This document shows positions 36,806-45,603 of a stretch of 64,000 nucleotides of DNA, piece by piece. The stretch is from contig CAFBRK010000158.1 of assembly GCA_903231505.1 (NCBI GenBank), forward strand, positions 1 through 64,000, written 5' to 3'. This DNA is from Olavius algarvensis associated proteobacterium Delta 3 (GTDB lineage: Bacteria; Desulfobacterota; Desulfobacteria; Desulfobacterales; CAFBRK01). The position numbers and the translations under genes were made by a program. Within the stretch, counting starts at the first letter, position 1; every line of letters begins with the position of its first letter. The notes under the pieces are model-generated. The model was not told the origin of the DNA and made no database searches. It saw only the letters and a program-made list of their open reading frames with translations.

Positions 36806-37465
36806 ATGATCGATCAACAAAAAACGACCCTTTTGATCATCCGCCATGGCGAAACCGAATGGAATGTGGAAGACCGTTTTCAGGGGCATGGAGACAGTCC
36901 GCTGACCGACGCCGGCCGGGCCCAGGCACGGGCTCTGGCCCGGCGGATGAAAGACATCCCTTTTGACACCCTGGTCAGCAGCGATCTGGGCAGAGCCCGG
37001 GAAACGGCGTCCATCATCGCCGGGCAGACAGGCCACACGGTCCGAACAGATGCCCGTTTGCGGGAGAGAAATTTCGGGGATCTGGAGGGGTTGACCTTTC
37101 GAACCATCCGGGCACGGCACACACCGGTTCTGGCTAAACTGGATAGCAACGATCCGGACTATATAATTCCCAACGGGGAAAGTCTTCGACAGCACTATCA
37201 ACGGAATGCGGCTTTTATCGATGAATTTATCGAATCGAATCCCGGCGCCTCGGTCGCGATGGTCGTCCACGGGGGGGTTCTCGATAGCCTGTTCCGGCTG
37301 GTCGCAAACCTGCCCCTCGATTCGCCACGCTGCTTTGTGACAACCAATGCCAGTTTGAGCATTGTTCATTACGGGATGTTCTACGGTACGCTTCGATGGG
37401 TTATCGATACGTGGGGGGACGTGGGGCACTTGAACGGGATTCGTCGGTACCGTGGCCTTGGCTGA
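36806..37465 (+). CDS. histidine phosphatase family protein (phosphoglycerate-mutase fold)
   Basis: 219 residues. LLIIRHGETEWN gives the phospho-acceptor His14 in the RHG motif, GHGDSPLTDAGRAQARALA is the following family segment, RERNFGDLEG carries the acid/base Glu, and VVHGGVLDSLF supplies the second histidine. It lacks the long insertions of cofactor-dependent phosphoglycerate mutase and fits GpmB/CobC-type phosphatases with broad substrates. It is convergent with the zinc-ribbon gene and probably co-transcribed with the gene before it. Confidence 0.9.
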   Translation: MIDQQKTTLLIIRHGETEWNVEDRFQGHGDSPLTDAGRAQARALARRMKDIPFDTLVSSDLGRARETASIIAGQTGHTVRTDARLRERNFGDLEGLTFRTIRARHTPVLAKLDSNDPDYIIPNGESLRQHYQRNAAFIDEFIESNPGASVAMVVHGGVLDSLFRLVANLPLDSPRCFVTTNASLSIVHYGMFYGTLRWVIDTWGDVGHLNGIRRYRGLG

Positions 37466-37515
37466 TCCGACCAGGGTGTAACCGTTTCATGATAAGATCT
37501 TTTCTATAATCTATC

Positions 37516-37917
37516 TCAGTGCCCCAGTTTCGTTTGGATCCCGCCATCTTGCGGTTGTACGTGCCAGTATTCGTCCCATCTCAAGCCGCAATTGAAACAG
37601 ATGTATTTCCAAAGCTCCTCTCCATCCCGCTGGCCGTCACAACGCCCCATATAACTGGGTCCGATAAGGTAGCCGCATCGATTGCAGGACATGGTCCCGA
37701 CCTCGGGCGGCCACTGACACTCGCCGCTGTCTTCTTCAAACGTCTTGAGCTTGTGCCATTTCATGAGCGCGGTGGCCGCGAAAACGGACAGGATGGATAA
37801 CAGGAGAACACGAAGCGGATGGGACAATCCCGGTATCGCAATTAGAATCAACAGGGTGATGGCGTATAACGCAATACGACCGGAGTTAAGAGGGTTTTTT
37901 TCCTCGTGCTGGCCCAT
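37516..37917 (-). CDS. membrane-anchored zinc-ribbon protein, unknown function
   Basis: 133 residues. Two adjacent hydrophobic helices (about 15-50: IALYAITLLILIAIPGL and VLLLSILSVFAATALM) precede a hydrophilic C-terminal region with CNRCGYL and, 29 residues later, CFNCGLRWDEYW, a likely four-cysteine zinc ribbon. Such proteins are found near signalling genes but have no known role. The stop lies 50 bases from the convergent phosphatase gene. Confidence 0.65.
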   Translation of the reverse strand: MGQHEEKNPLNSGRIALYAITLLILIAIPGLSHPLRVLLLSILSVFAATALMKWHKLKTFEEDSGECQWPPEVGTMSCNRCGYLIGPSYMGRCDGQRDGEELWKYICFNCGLRWDEYWHVQPQDGGIQTKLGH

Positions 37918-38254
37918 AGGTCACTCCCAGGGTTTTGGTTTCCGTGGGGATAGGGAGCAAATCCCGGGCCAGGTTTGTCAATTTTCATAACTATCTGTAA
38001 ACTCAACACTATATCAATTATTCAAATCGCGCTACGCGACAAAGATGACAACATTTCCGCATTTTATAACAAAATTTTCCGAATAAAATCGTGTAACGAT
38101 GTTATGATACGTGACCATGCCGCTCATGGGGTGAACAGTTTGTCCGACCCTATCGTGACGAGATAAAATTTCTGCCTGTTTTGCCCCGCTGAGCGGGAAT
38201 TCCGCTTCGCTCCAACACGCAACGGGAAATAATCAGGTTCAACCCGCTATAGCG
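37918..38254. other. 337-bp gap, no gene seen
   Basis: AT-rich toward the zinc-ribbon side (promoter region for 37917 on the minus strand), with a small CCCGCT/AGCGGG palindrome near 38187. Short open frames here lack ribosome binding sites and protein-like composition. Confidence 0.5.
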
Positions 38255-38473
38255 TTATTGGGTTTCCACGGGGATACCTCTATTCTCGATCTTTTCCAGA
38301 ATGTCCTTGAGTTGGGATTGGGTGCAATCATCCAGGCTGTAGACTCTCTCCCCGCCGTCGGCGAAAAATAGTACCAGCCGACCCTGGGTATCGAGAAACA
38401 CTTTCCGGATATAATCTGTATCAAGCCATGGCTCCAGGACGTTTAAGAAGTCGCCTAACCGGCAGGTTTCCAT
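38255..38473 (-). CDS. small acidic protein, unknown function
   Basis: 72 residues, METCRLGDFLNVLEPWLDTDY..., acidic, with a beta-hairpin-like centre (VFLDTQGRLVLFFADGG) and an amphipathic helix at the end. GGAGGT lies 7 bases before the ATG. It is 42 bases downstream of the GYD gene on the same strand and likely co-expressed. No domain is recognised. Confidence 0.7.
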   Translation of the reverse strand: METCRLGDFLNVLEPWLDTDYIRKVFLDTQGRLVLFFADGGERVYSLDDCTQSQLKDILEKIENRGIPVETQ

Positions 38474-38515
38474 CGCCGACCTCCGCTGTTTTTCGGGTTC
38501 AGCATGATGGCGGCA

Positions 38516-38800
38516 TTAGGCTGCGGTCACCATGCGGTCAAAGGTTTCCACAGACACGCCGGGGCATGTGGTGAAGGATATGCCCGATAGCCGGGTGAGC
38601 GCCACCGATGCTTTCATGGCGTCCGAGACCTCCGGTAATTGAACACAGAACAGAAGATCGTATTCTCCCAGCAGGGCATGCATGGCCGTCATTTCACCGC
38701 CCAGGTTCTGTATTTCCTGCACGATCTGTTGAGTTCTCTCAATGCTCATATCTTTGATGGATTCCGGCGAATAGTTTCCAAACATAAAAAATGTTGTCAT
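38516..38800 (-). CDS. GYD-domain protein
   Basis: 94-residue ferredoxin-fold protein of the GYD family: MTTFFMFGNYSPESIKDMS, an amphipathic helix, then GEYDLLFCVQLPE, with the G-x-YD motif that names the family. GGAGGT stands 5-8 bases before the ATG. The function of GYD proteins is unclear; they are often small stand-alone proteins in anaerobes and are thought to bind a ligand as dimers. Confidence 0.85.
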   Translation of the reverse strand: MTTFFMFGNYSPESIKDMSIERTQQIVQEIQNLGGEMTAMHALLGEYDLLFCVQLPEVSDAMKASVALTRLSGISFTTCPGVSVETFDRMVTAA

Positions 38801-38856
38801 GTGTGACCTCCTTTCCGGCGAGGCGGCTGGCGCCGTGTTTGACTGTTGAAGATTAA

Positions 38857-39403
38857 TCAGGATGCAACCTGGGAAACAAATTCCGCGAATCCGCTCATAT
38901 ATGAGGAGAGCTGCTGACGCACCCTGTCGTCCGTTAAATTGCCCTGGTCGTCAAACTTATCCATCGCCCCGCTGACCCACAGCAGCTTCCCTGCCCAGAA
39001 CCCGAAGCGTCGGCTGCCAGGCATATTGGGAAAACGCCGTTCCGAAGCTGCCCGGTGTCGCGCCGATGAGTCCTACGGGCAGATTTTTGAACACCCGGAA
39101 GCGATCTTCCGGGGGGCGTGACAACCAGTCGATGGCATTTTTAAATGCGCCCGGAATCGAGTTGTTATACTCCGGGGTCGCCATCAGCAGGCCGTCGGCG
39201 GCCACGATGCGCTCCTTAAGGGCCGAAACCGCTTTGGGAACACCTTCATTGTCTTCGACATCCCCGTTGTAGAGAGGGATGTCGTTTATCGATGCAATGC
39301 TTACCGCGCACCCCCCGGGAGCCGCTTCGGCGGCGGCCCTCAGCAGGCCGGCATTGAAAGAAGACGTTCTAAGACTTCCCGAAATACCGATAATGGTTGT
39401 CAT
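38857..39403 (-). pseudogene. NADPH-dependent FMN reductase, frameshifted near the C-terminus
   Basis: Flavodoxin-fold reductase beginning MTTIIGISGSLRTSSFNAGLL, with the FMN phosphate loop GSLRTSSFN, TPEYNNSIPGAFKNAIDWLSR and TPGSFGTAFSQYAWQPTLRVLG. The frame then runs to an early TAA at 38957. The expected C-terminus continues in another frame (FWAGKLLWVSGAMDKFDDQGNL...) to a TGA at 38857. The overlap CGGGTTCTGGGC can be read as both LRVLG and RFWAG, suggesting that a few bases were lost between two similar short sequences. Truncated at 148 residues, the FMN site would remain but the C-terminal helix would be lost. Confidence 0.75.
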
Positions 39404-39515
39404 GCGCTCCCCCTTTCACAAAATTAATGCCGATGAAGAACCGTAAAACATTCGTGCTTAAAGGGCAAAAAAAACTTCTGAATTGCGTCAAGCTGCCTTT
39501 GGAATAATGAAGGGT

Positions 39516-40265
39516 TTAATTGTAGAGGCGGCTTAAAAAGAAATTCATCTGCCGATACCACCAGGGCCAGTCGTGGTTCACGTCGTATCCCCAGAAATCG
39601 ACCCATGCGGGAACGGCCTTCGCGTTGAACAGAGCATCGAGTTGCCGGGTGTCTGCGATCGCTTCCTCTTCCCAGGGGCCCTGTCCCACGCAAACGACGA
39701 TCGTCCGATTCCGATAGGCCTCCAGATACCAAGCGTCCGCAAGATCCGGAAGATAACTCAAGGGGGAGTTGAGATACACCGCCTGAATATCGTCGGCAGA
39801 AATTCCGAACTCGTTCCGGTCCAGCCGGTACAACCCGCTCAAGGCGATGGTGCCTTCAAACACCCCGGGATGTTTCAAAAAAAAGTTCACCGCATGATAC
39901 GCTCCCATGCTGCAGCCGTTGGTCATGACCCTCCCATCCGGAGAGTGGCAGTGCTGCCGGATAAAGGGGATGGCTTCATTGAGGATGTAACGGTCATAGG
40001 CCTCATGGCGGGCGTTTCGATCAGCCGGTGAGATGTCATAGTTGTACCAGGATTCGGCATCGATACTGTCCACACAGAAAAGTTTTATCTTCCCGCCGTC
40101 GATAAAACTGGAAACCGCCTCGATCATCCCCATCCCTTCATAGTCGAAATACCGGCCCCGGGAGCACGGAAATACGATAAACGGCATCCCCCAGTTGCCG
40201 TAAACCTTAAGGGCCATGGGTTTCCCAAGGTTCGGGCTGTGCCAGCTATGCTCTTCGATGTGCAT
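39516..40265 (-). CDS. alpha/beta-hydrolase esterase family protein
   Basis: 249 residues from the ATG at 40265, which overlaps the end of the ATP-grasp gene by 20 bases (GGAG lies 9 bases upstream). It belongs to the esterase D-like / putative esterase group: FIVFPCSRGRYFDYEG near the start, nucleophile elbow NGCSMGAYHA with Ser119, and NHDWPWW with His231. There is no signal peptide, so it is cytosolic. Overlap with an ATP-grasp gene suggests that the two work on the same metabolite, one forming and one releasing an ester, thioester or amide (inference). Confidence 0.85.
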   Translation of the reverse strand: MHIEEHSWHSPNLGKPMALKVYGNWGMPFIVFPCSRGRYFDYEGMGMIEAVSSFIDGGKIKLFCVDSIDAESWYNYDISPADRNARHEAYDRYILNEAIPFIRQHCHSPDGRVMTNGCSMGAYHAVNFFLKHPGVFEGTIALSGLYRLDRNEFGISADDIQAVYLNSPLSYLPDLADAWYLEAYRNRTIVVCVGQGPWEEEAIADTRQLDALFNAKAVPAWVDFWGYDVNHDWPWWYRQMNFFLSRLYN

Positions 40266-41412
40266 GGATAAACTCCGTGATTTCAGTGATCGTGGACAGG
40301 TCCGGGGATCGAAAGATGTACCCGATGTCGCCCAGGGCACTGCTGAAAACCCCCGGAACGCTTTCCACCTGCATCATGCGGTCACCGTACCTGTCCATGA
40401 TATGCTCGTGGCTGTGAAGGTAGGGATACCGGCTTTTCCGGCTGGCGTAACAGCAGTGGTACGTTCTCTCCCACCCCGTGCCGGGATCGCCCAGGGCCAC
40501 CATCCGGGCCCAGGACCGGTAGATATCGATGTCGCACGCATAGTTGAACATGTCGGTAGTGAATCCTCCGGGCGGGCGCATGTTGACCTCCAGAGCGATG
40601 AGGCCTTTTCCGACGGTCCGGAAAAATTCGATGTGAAAAAACCGCTCCCGTACATCAAAGGCCTCAACGCACCGTTGGCCGAGCGCTTCAAGGTCCGGCG
40701 GAATCTCTTTCAACGAATAGTAATACAGGTGGCGCGCCTCGTTGACGGTCTCCATGATTCCCTGGCTGAAGACATGTGCCGTGCAAAACACCAGATGCCC
40801 GTCGGCATCCGCCAGGCCGTCGAAGGATTCGATCGTCCCTGAAACGAACTCCTCCATGATGGTGTCCCCATCAGGTTTTTCCTGAAAAAATCTCTCCAGA
40901 TCCGATTCGCCGTCCAAACGGAACGTGTCCAGAGCGCCGACACCGGCATCCGGTTTGGCGATTACGGGATATCCCGTTTCACCGATGAACTGCCTGGCGG
41001 CGTCAAGGTCATGAACGACCATCCCCCGGGCCACCGGCACGCCGGCAGACCGGAAAGTCTCCTTCATCCTGGATTTCCGGCGGATCGAGTCGATCCGGTC
41101 GGGCCGCACGCCAAAGATGTTGAAATCTTCCCGGATTTTTGCTTCGGTGCCCAGCCAGTATTCGTTCAACGACTCGAAACGATCTATCTTGCCATATCGG
41201 TGGGTAAAGTATCCGCATGCGCGAACCAGTGCGTCGTAATCGTGCATGTCGTCCACGTGGTAGTATTCGCTGACCGCATCACGCACCTCAGCAGGGAGGC
41301 TGTCGAAATACGCATCTCCGACTCCGAGAACATTGGCACCGGCATCCTTCAGATTACGGCAGAAGCGGTGGTAATGGGGCGGGAAATGGGGGGACAGATA
41401 AACACAGTTCAT
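40246..41412 (-). CDS. ATP-grasp carboxylate ligase
   Basis: 388 residues from the ATG at 41412 (AAGGGA upstream; another in-frame ATG at 41439). An N-terminal Rossmann-like preATP-grasp region (VYLSPHFPPHYHRFCRNLKDAG) precedes the ATP-grasp core: YPVIAKPDAGVGALDTF carries the nucleotide-binding lysine, followed by EEFVSGTIESFDGL and the Mg2+ loop ALEVNMRPPGGFTTDMFN with Glu and Asn ligands. Such enzymes activate a carboxylate as acyl phosphate for ligation to an amine or thiol. Substrates are unknown. The following esterase gene overlaps its stop; an SDR gene lies upstream beyond a TIR element. Confidence 0.85.
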   Translation of the reverse strand: MNCVYLSPHFPPHYHRFCRNLKDAGANVLGVGDAYFDSLPAEVRDAVSEYYHVDDMHDYDALVRACGYFTHRYGKIDRFESLNEYWLGTEAKIREDFNIFGVRPDRIDSIRRKSRMKETFRSAGVPVARGMVVHDLDAARQFIGETGYPVIAKPDAGVGALDTFRLDGESDLERFFQEKPDGDTIMEEFVSGTIESFDGLADADGHLVFCTAHVFSQGIMETVNEARHLYYYSLKEIPPDLEALGQRCVEAFDVRERFFHIEFFRTVGKGLIALEVNMRPPGGFTTDMFNYACDIDIYRSWARMVALGDPGTGWERTYHCCYASRKSRYPYLHSHEHIMDRYGDRMMQVESVPGVFSSALGDIGYIFRSPDLSTITEITEFIHAHRRA

Positions 41413-41449
41413 TGTGGGGATTCCCTTTTTATAGGCCACCGGTGGTGAT

Positions 41450-41697
41450 TATAGTCGTTGCCATATATATGTTCCATTTGAACCTGTCGGGTTTATGTCA
41501 AACGGGTATCGTATTGGAAGATTCCGAATTGGGGCATGTTCGCTATCGGGATCGCTATCTGCATCGGAATCGAGACAGAATGGCCAACTTTGAAGTCGAT
41601 ACCGATTCTTATTTCGATACCGATTTCGATGATTCTGTAACGATCCGTTGCGCAAACAATCCGCCAATCGGAACGGATTTCTGTCGACTGCGCTATA
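41450..41697. repeat. short TIR element (MITE-like), family 1, 248 bp
   Basis: The left end TATAGTCGTTGCC...ATATGTTCCATTTG (41450-41480) is matched in inverted orientation by CAATCGGAACGG...GTCGACTGCGCTATA (41665-41697). The interior has no gene but shows short repeats of TCGATACCGATT. It starts 37 bases upstream of the ATP-grasp start and ends 2 bases before the SDR stop codon, filling the whole intergenic space. TA-flanked, TATAGxG-type ends recall IS630/Tc1-mariner derivatives. Confidence 0.7.
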
Positions 41698-41699
41698 TT

Positions 41700-42401
41700 C
41701 TACAACGCCCTGACCAATCCACCGTCCACGCAAAGACTCTGGCCGGAGATGTATCCGGCATCCCCGGAGATCAAAAAGGCGACGGTCTTGGCGATCTCTG
41801 CGACCGAGCCGGCGCGCCCCATGGGAATCGTCGCAGCGGTCTTATGGTCGACCGGGTAGCTGTCGATAAATCCGGGCAAAACGCAGTTCATCCGGATTCC
41901 GGCATGGGCGTAGCGATTCGAGAAAAGCCGGGTATACGCGGATAGCGCCGCACGCAACGCCGAGGAAACCGGAAAGGTCAGGGACGGCTCCTTTGCGCCG
42001 AATGCGGATATGTTGACGATGGCCCCCCCGCCTTGCTTTTCCATTACGGGAACGACCAACCGGGCGATCCGGACCACGTTGAGCAGAGTCAGATCGAGGC
42101 CCTGATGCCAGTCATCGTCGGAGATGCTCAGGAGATCACCCTTGGGCGGGTGTCCGGTGTTGGCAACCACGGCATCGATGCGGCCGAATCTGTCTGTGGC
42201 CGCTTTGAGGGTGTGCCCCAAATCATCGGGAGCGGTAACGTCACCCCGAACGGCAACAGCCCCGAGTTCATCGGCCAAAATCTCCACAGCCTCGGACCGG
42301 GCCATCAACACCAGATCGTATCCTCGATGAGACAACTCCCGGGCACATGCGGCGCCCATTCCCTGGCCGGCAGCGGTAACCACGGCAACGCTCTTCTTCA
42401 T
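41700..42401 (-). CDS. atypical short-chain dehydrogenase/reductase
   Basis: 233 residues with the SDR Rossmann fold: TAAGQGMG at residues 9-16, DVTAPDD, VVANTGHPP, and a C-terminal ISGDAGYISGQSLCVDGG of the FabG/BKR type. The active-site region reads NISAFGAKEPSLTFPVSSALRAAL. The Ser is present, but the YxxxK motif of classical SDRs is missing: the Tyr position is Phe/Pro and the Lys position is not basic. A subgroup of BKR-like SDRs shares this SN-LRA type of replacement. The enzyme may have altered chemistry or bind nucleotide without reduction. It lies upstream of the ATP-grasp/esterase pair on the same strand. Confidence 0.85.
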   Translation of the reverse strand: MKKSVAVVTAAGQGMGAACARELSHRGYDLVLMARSEAVEILADELGAVAVRGDVTAPDDLGHTLKAATDRFGRIDAVVANTGHPPKGDLLSISDDDWHQGLDLTLLNVVRIARLVVPVMEKQGGGAIVNISAFGAKEPSLTFPVSSALRAALSAYTRLFSNRYAHAGIRMNCVLPGFIDSYPVDHKTAATIPMGRAGSVAEIAKTVAFLISGDAGYISGQSLCVDGGLVRAL

Positions 42402-42516
42402 GTGTTCCTCCCGACTAGTTAGGATGCATTTGCGGAGTTGACACAGTTGGGTATCAGTATAGTACTTAACATGATGCTTACAAGGTGGCCCGCCCAGTAT
42501 AAACCTACAACCGGAG

Positions 42517-42566
42517 CAAAAAAAAAATGCCCCAAGGCATGGCTTTCACGAATCGGATGCCTCGGG
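42517..42566 (-). terminator. terminator of the MFS gene at 42641-43870
   Basis: On the minus strand, CCCGAGGCAT pairs with ATGCCTTGGGG, or locally ATGCC-TTGG-GGCAT, followed by ten T. It lies about 75 bases after the MFS stop and upstream of the SDR start. Confidence 0.8.
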
Positions 42567-42640
42567 AAAGATGCTGGAGCAGACATAATCGGATCGTGCA
42601 TGGCTGCATCATTCGGGTACAATAACCTAAAGACCGGCAG

Positions 42641-43870
42641 TTACCCATGCTCCGCGGCCAGCCGCGGGACAGGTTGCTCATGGATAGGCCAGTGAACCAC
42701 GGCGGCCACGACTCCGAGGGCCGCACCCAGCCACCACACAACATCGTAGCTGCCGGTGCGGTCATACAACCACCCACCCAGCCATACCCCGGTAAAACTG
42801 CCGATTTGATGCCCAAGGAACACGATGCCGTAGAGGAGCGCCATGTAGCGCGTACCGAACATAACGGCCACCAGACCTGACGTCGGCGGAACGGTGGCCA
42901 GCCAGAGGAACCCCATCACGGCACTGAACAGGAACACCGATGGCAGGGTGAGGGGAAACAGTAAAAATGCGCTGATGGCCACTGCGCGGCCCAGATAGAT
43001 AAAGACGAGTACCTTTCGCTTGGGCATTTTGCCCGACCAGATCCCGGATAGATAGGCACCGATGACGTTGCACAGTCCGATAACGGCAACACTCCAGGCG
43101 CCGATCTTCGGGTCGAAACCATTATCGATTAAAAAGGCGGGCATATGAGCGGTCACAAACGCCACATGAAATCCGCACACAAAGAACCCTGTCACCAGCA
43201 GTAAAAAGGATCGGTGCCCCATGGCTTCCTGGAGGGCCTCCGGCACGGTCTGAGATCGAATCCGTGAGGATTCTTCCCGGTCTCCGGAATAGGGGGCCAG
43301 GGGCATGGCAAGCAGGGCCATCAACAGTGCCGATCCGGCCAGCAGGTTCAGGGCTGTCATCCAGCCGTACGCGTCGATGAGCATCTGGGATGCCGGCACC
43401 ATGGCAAACTGGCCCATGGATCCCACAGCGGTACCCAACCCGAGTGCCCACTGCCGCTTTTCCTCACAAACGGCCCGGGCCATGGCCGGCAGAACGATGC
43501 CAAAAGAGGTTCCGGCAATACCGGCGCCGACCAGCAAACCGGCCGATGTATTCAGGAGCCACGGACTGTCAACGCCGGACATCAGCATCATTCCCAGAGC
43601 ATACAGAATGCTTCCGGCGGCAATCACTCTCATGTTTCCGAATCGATCGGCCAAGCCTCCTGCAAAAACAGCCACAATGCCCCAGACCAGGTTTTGAATG
43701 GCCAAGGCCGTGGAAATGACTTCGCGTCCCCAACCATTGGCTTCAGTGATCGGATAAACAAACAGACCGAAACTCGATCGGTAACCGAACGACATCAGCA
43801 GCAACAGACATGCCGAGGCAATCAGAAACCAGCTTGATTTCTGAATGTCGCAATTATTGACCTGGTTCAT
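42641..43870 (-). CDS. MFS transporter (oxalate/formate antiporter type)
   Basis: 409 residues, twelve hydrophobic segments. The first loop carries GGLADRFGNMRV, the MFS motif A (G-x-LaDrxG), and the second half has the related SGIWSGKMPKRKV. SFGYRSSFGLFVYPITEANGWGRE at the N-terminus is characteristic of the oxalate/formate antiporter and monocarboxylate group. An organic anion is therefore the likely substrate. It diverges from the second MFS gene at 44014 across a 143-base promoter region. Confidence 0.88.
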   Translation of the reverse strand: MNQVNNCDIQKSSWFLIASACLLLLMSFGYRSSFGLFVYPITEANGWGREVISTALAIQNLVWGIVAVFAGGLADRFGNMRVIAAGSILYALGMMLMSGVDSPWLLNTSAGLLVGAGIAGTSFGIVLPAMARAVCEEKRQWALGLGTAVGSMGQFAMVPASQMLIDAYGWMTALNLLAGSALLMALLAMPLAPYSGDREESSRIRSQTVPEALQEAMGHRSFLLLVTGFFVCGFHVAFVTAHMPAFLIDNGFDPKIGAWSVAVIGLCNVIGAYLSGIWSGKMPKRKVLVFIYLGRAVAISAFLLFPLTLPSVFLFSAVMGFLWLATVPPTSGLVAVMFGTRYMALLYGIVFLGHQIGSFTGVWLGGWLYDRTGSYDVVWWLGAALGVVAAVVHWPIHEQPVPRLAAEHG

Positions 43871-44013
43871 TTGGCGTGTTCCTTGGTAATAATTCTGATA
43901 AGGAGGGTGAACGCCCCGTCGACATTAATCCACATACAATGGTGCTCGTTCTACTGTCTGTAAAGTCCTGCAGGCAGTTTGGAGATGCACCCAAACCCAA
44001 TAGGCCTTGATCC

Positions 44014-45228
44014 ATGACCCGTCTTCGCCATCGGATATCTGAATTTCTGGGCCTGCAGCGCAGTACTATCGGTATGCTGGTCATGGTGATCCTTGTGGGG
44101 ATGGGGGAGCGGATGGCGGAACGATTCCTCCCCATTTACCTGATGGCTCTGGGCGGAGGTGCCATTACGGTGGGGCTGCTCAACGGCATGGACAATCTCC
44201 TGTCGGCGCTCTATGCCTTTCCCGGCGGCTACCTCTCGGATCGAATAGGTACCAAGCGGGCCCTGCTCGTTTTTAACCTGGTCGCAATTTTCGGATTTCT
44301 GATCGTTATTCTTTTTCCGTCATGGCAGGCCGTGTTGATCGGTGCGGTGTTTTTTCTGTCCTGGTCGGCCATATCCCTTCCGGCAACCATGAGCCTGATC
44401 CATCAGGTGCTCCCGAAAAACAAGCGCACCATGGGCGTCAGCATGCATTCGCTGGTTCGCCGTATCCCCATGGCGCTGGGTCCTGTCCTGGGGGGGCTGT
44501 GCATTGGGGTGTGGGGAGAGATTTCCGGAGTCCGCGTCGCGTTTGTCTTCGCCCTAATATTCGCCCTGGTGGCCATGGTGCTTCAGCAGGCGCTGATTGT
44601 GGAAAAGCAACCGGAGGCTCTCGAGGATATAAGCAGCGGCGCACCTGAAAAAAATCCGCTGAAACTGCTTTCCCTGATGAGTCCGGCGCTGAAGAGACTC
44701 CTGGTATCGGATATTCTGGTGCGCTTCTGTGAACAGATCCCCTATGCGTTTGTGGTCATCTGGTGCATGAAGGTTATCCGGGAACCGGTGTCGGCGGTTC
44801 AGTTCGGTGTGCTGACCGGCATCGAAATGATTACCGCATTGCTGGTCTACATTCCGGTGGCGTACCTGGCCGACAGAAGCACCAAAAAACCGTTTGTAGT
44901 AATCACATTCGGATTTTTCACCCTTTTCCCTCTCATACTGATGTTCTGCCAGTCCTTTGAATGGCTGGTCCCGGCGTTTATTCTGAGGGGTCTCAAAGAG
45001 TTCGGAGAGCCGACGCGGAAGGCCCTTATCCTGGACCTTGCTCCGGAGACCTGCAAGGCCGGCATGTTCGGCCTGTATTATCTACTCCGGGATACCGTCG
45101 TCTCGGTGGCCGCATTCGGGGGGGCCTTCCTGTGGATGATCAGCCCGGAAACCAATTTTATCGTGGCGTTTCTTTTCGGTGTTGCCGGCACCCTGGGTTA
45201 CTGGCTGCTGGGAAAAGACATTGCCTGA
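44014..45228 (+). CDS. MFS transporter
   Basis: 404 residues, twelve hydrophobic segments. Motif A appears as GGYLSDRIGTKRAL between helices 2 and 3, and its counterpart VAYLADRSTKKPF in the second half. GERMAERFLPIYLMALGGG near the N-terminus and LKEFGEPTRKALILDLAPETCKAGMFGLYYLLRDT are typical of a drug/sugar-like MFS group with unknown substrates. A small CATGGCG/CGCCATG hairpin at 45245-45261 follows the stop. Confidence 0.87.
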   Translation: MTRLRHRISEFLGLQRSTIGMLVMVILVGMGERMAERFLPIYLMALGGGAITVGLLNGMDNLLSALYAFPGGYLSDRIGTKRALLVFNLVAIFGFLIVILFPSWQAVLIGAVFFLSWSAISLPATMSLIHQVLPKNKRTMGVSMHSLVRRIPMALGPVLGGLCIGVWGEISGVRVAFVFALIFALVAMVLQQALIVEKQPEALEDISSGAPEKNPLKLLSLMSPALKRLLVSDILVRFCEQIPYAFVVIWCMKVIREPVSAVQFGVLTGIEMITALLVYIPVAYLADRSTKKPFVVITFGFFTLFPLILMFCQSFEWLVPAFILRGLKEFGEPTRKALILDLAPETCKAGMFGLYYLLRDTVVSVAAFGGAFLWMISPETNFIVAFLFGVAGTLGYWLLGKDIA

Positions 45229-45262
45229 GATCGAGGGCGAGGCGCATGGCGTTGCGCCATGT

Positions 45263-45468
45263 TATAGCGATTGTCAAAAATATGTTCCGATTGGAGGGAG
45301 CGATGAATCATGCAGCGGGGCTGCCCAATATCACGATGTTCCCGCGCTGGTGGAAGGTTTCTTTGGACACATTGGAGCGTTTGGATCAAGCTGTATCCGT
45401 TGTTGTCGATGACCCGGCAAGATCACAATCCGCGCTGCAATCGGAACGTTATTCTGACAAACGCTATA
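45263..45468. repeat. short TIR element (MITE-like), family 1, 206 bp
   Basis: The left end TATAGCGATTGTCAAAAATA then TGTTCCGATTGG (45263-45294) is mirrored by CAATCGGAACGTTATTCTGA then CAAACGCTATA (45438-45468). The interior of about 140 bases has no gene. It lies between an MFS gene and the KaiC-like/XRE/cupin gene. Both ends are flanked by TA, compatible with a TA target duplication. Confidence 0.75.
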
Positions 45469-45603
45469 GTAACTCTCCTGCAAATTCACCTCTGGTAAAA
45501 CAGACCCCGGACCGCTCGTCCCGCCATTTTACCAATGCACGCACATCTGCTATGTGTAAACACATACCGCTTATCCATATATAACCACACGAGTTCAAGA
45601 ACC

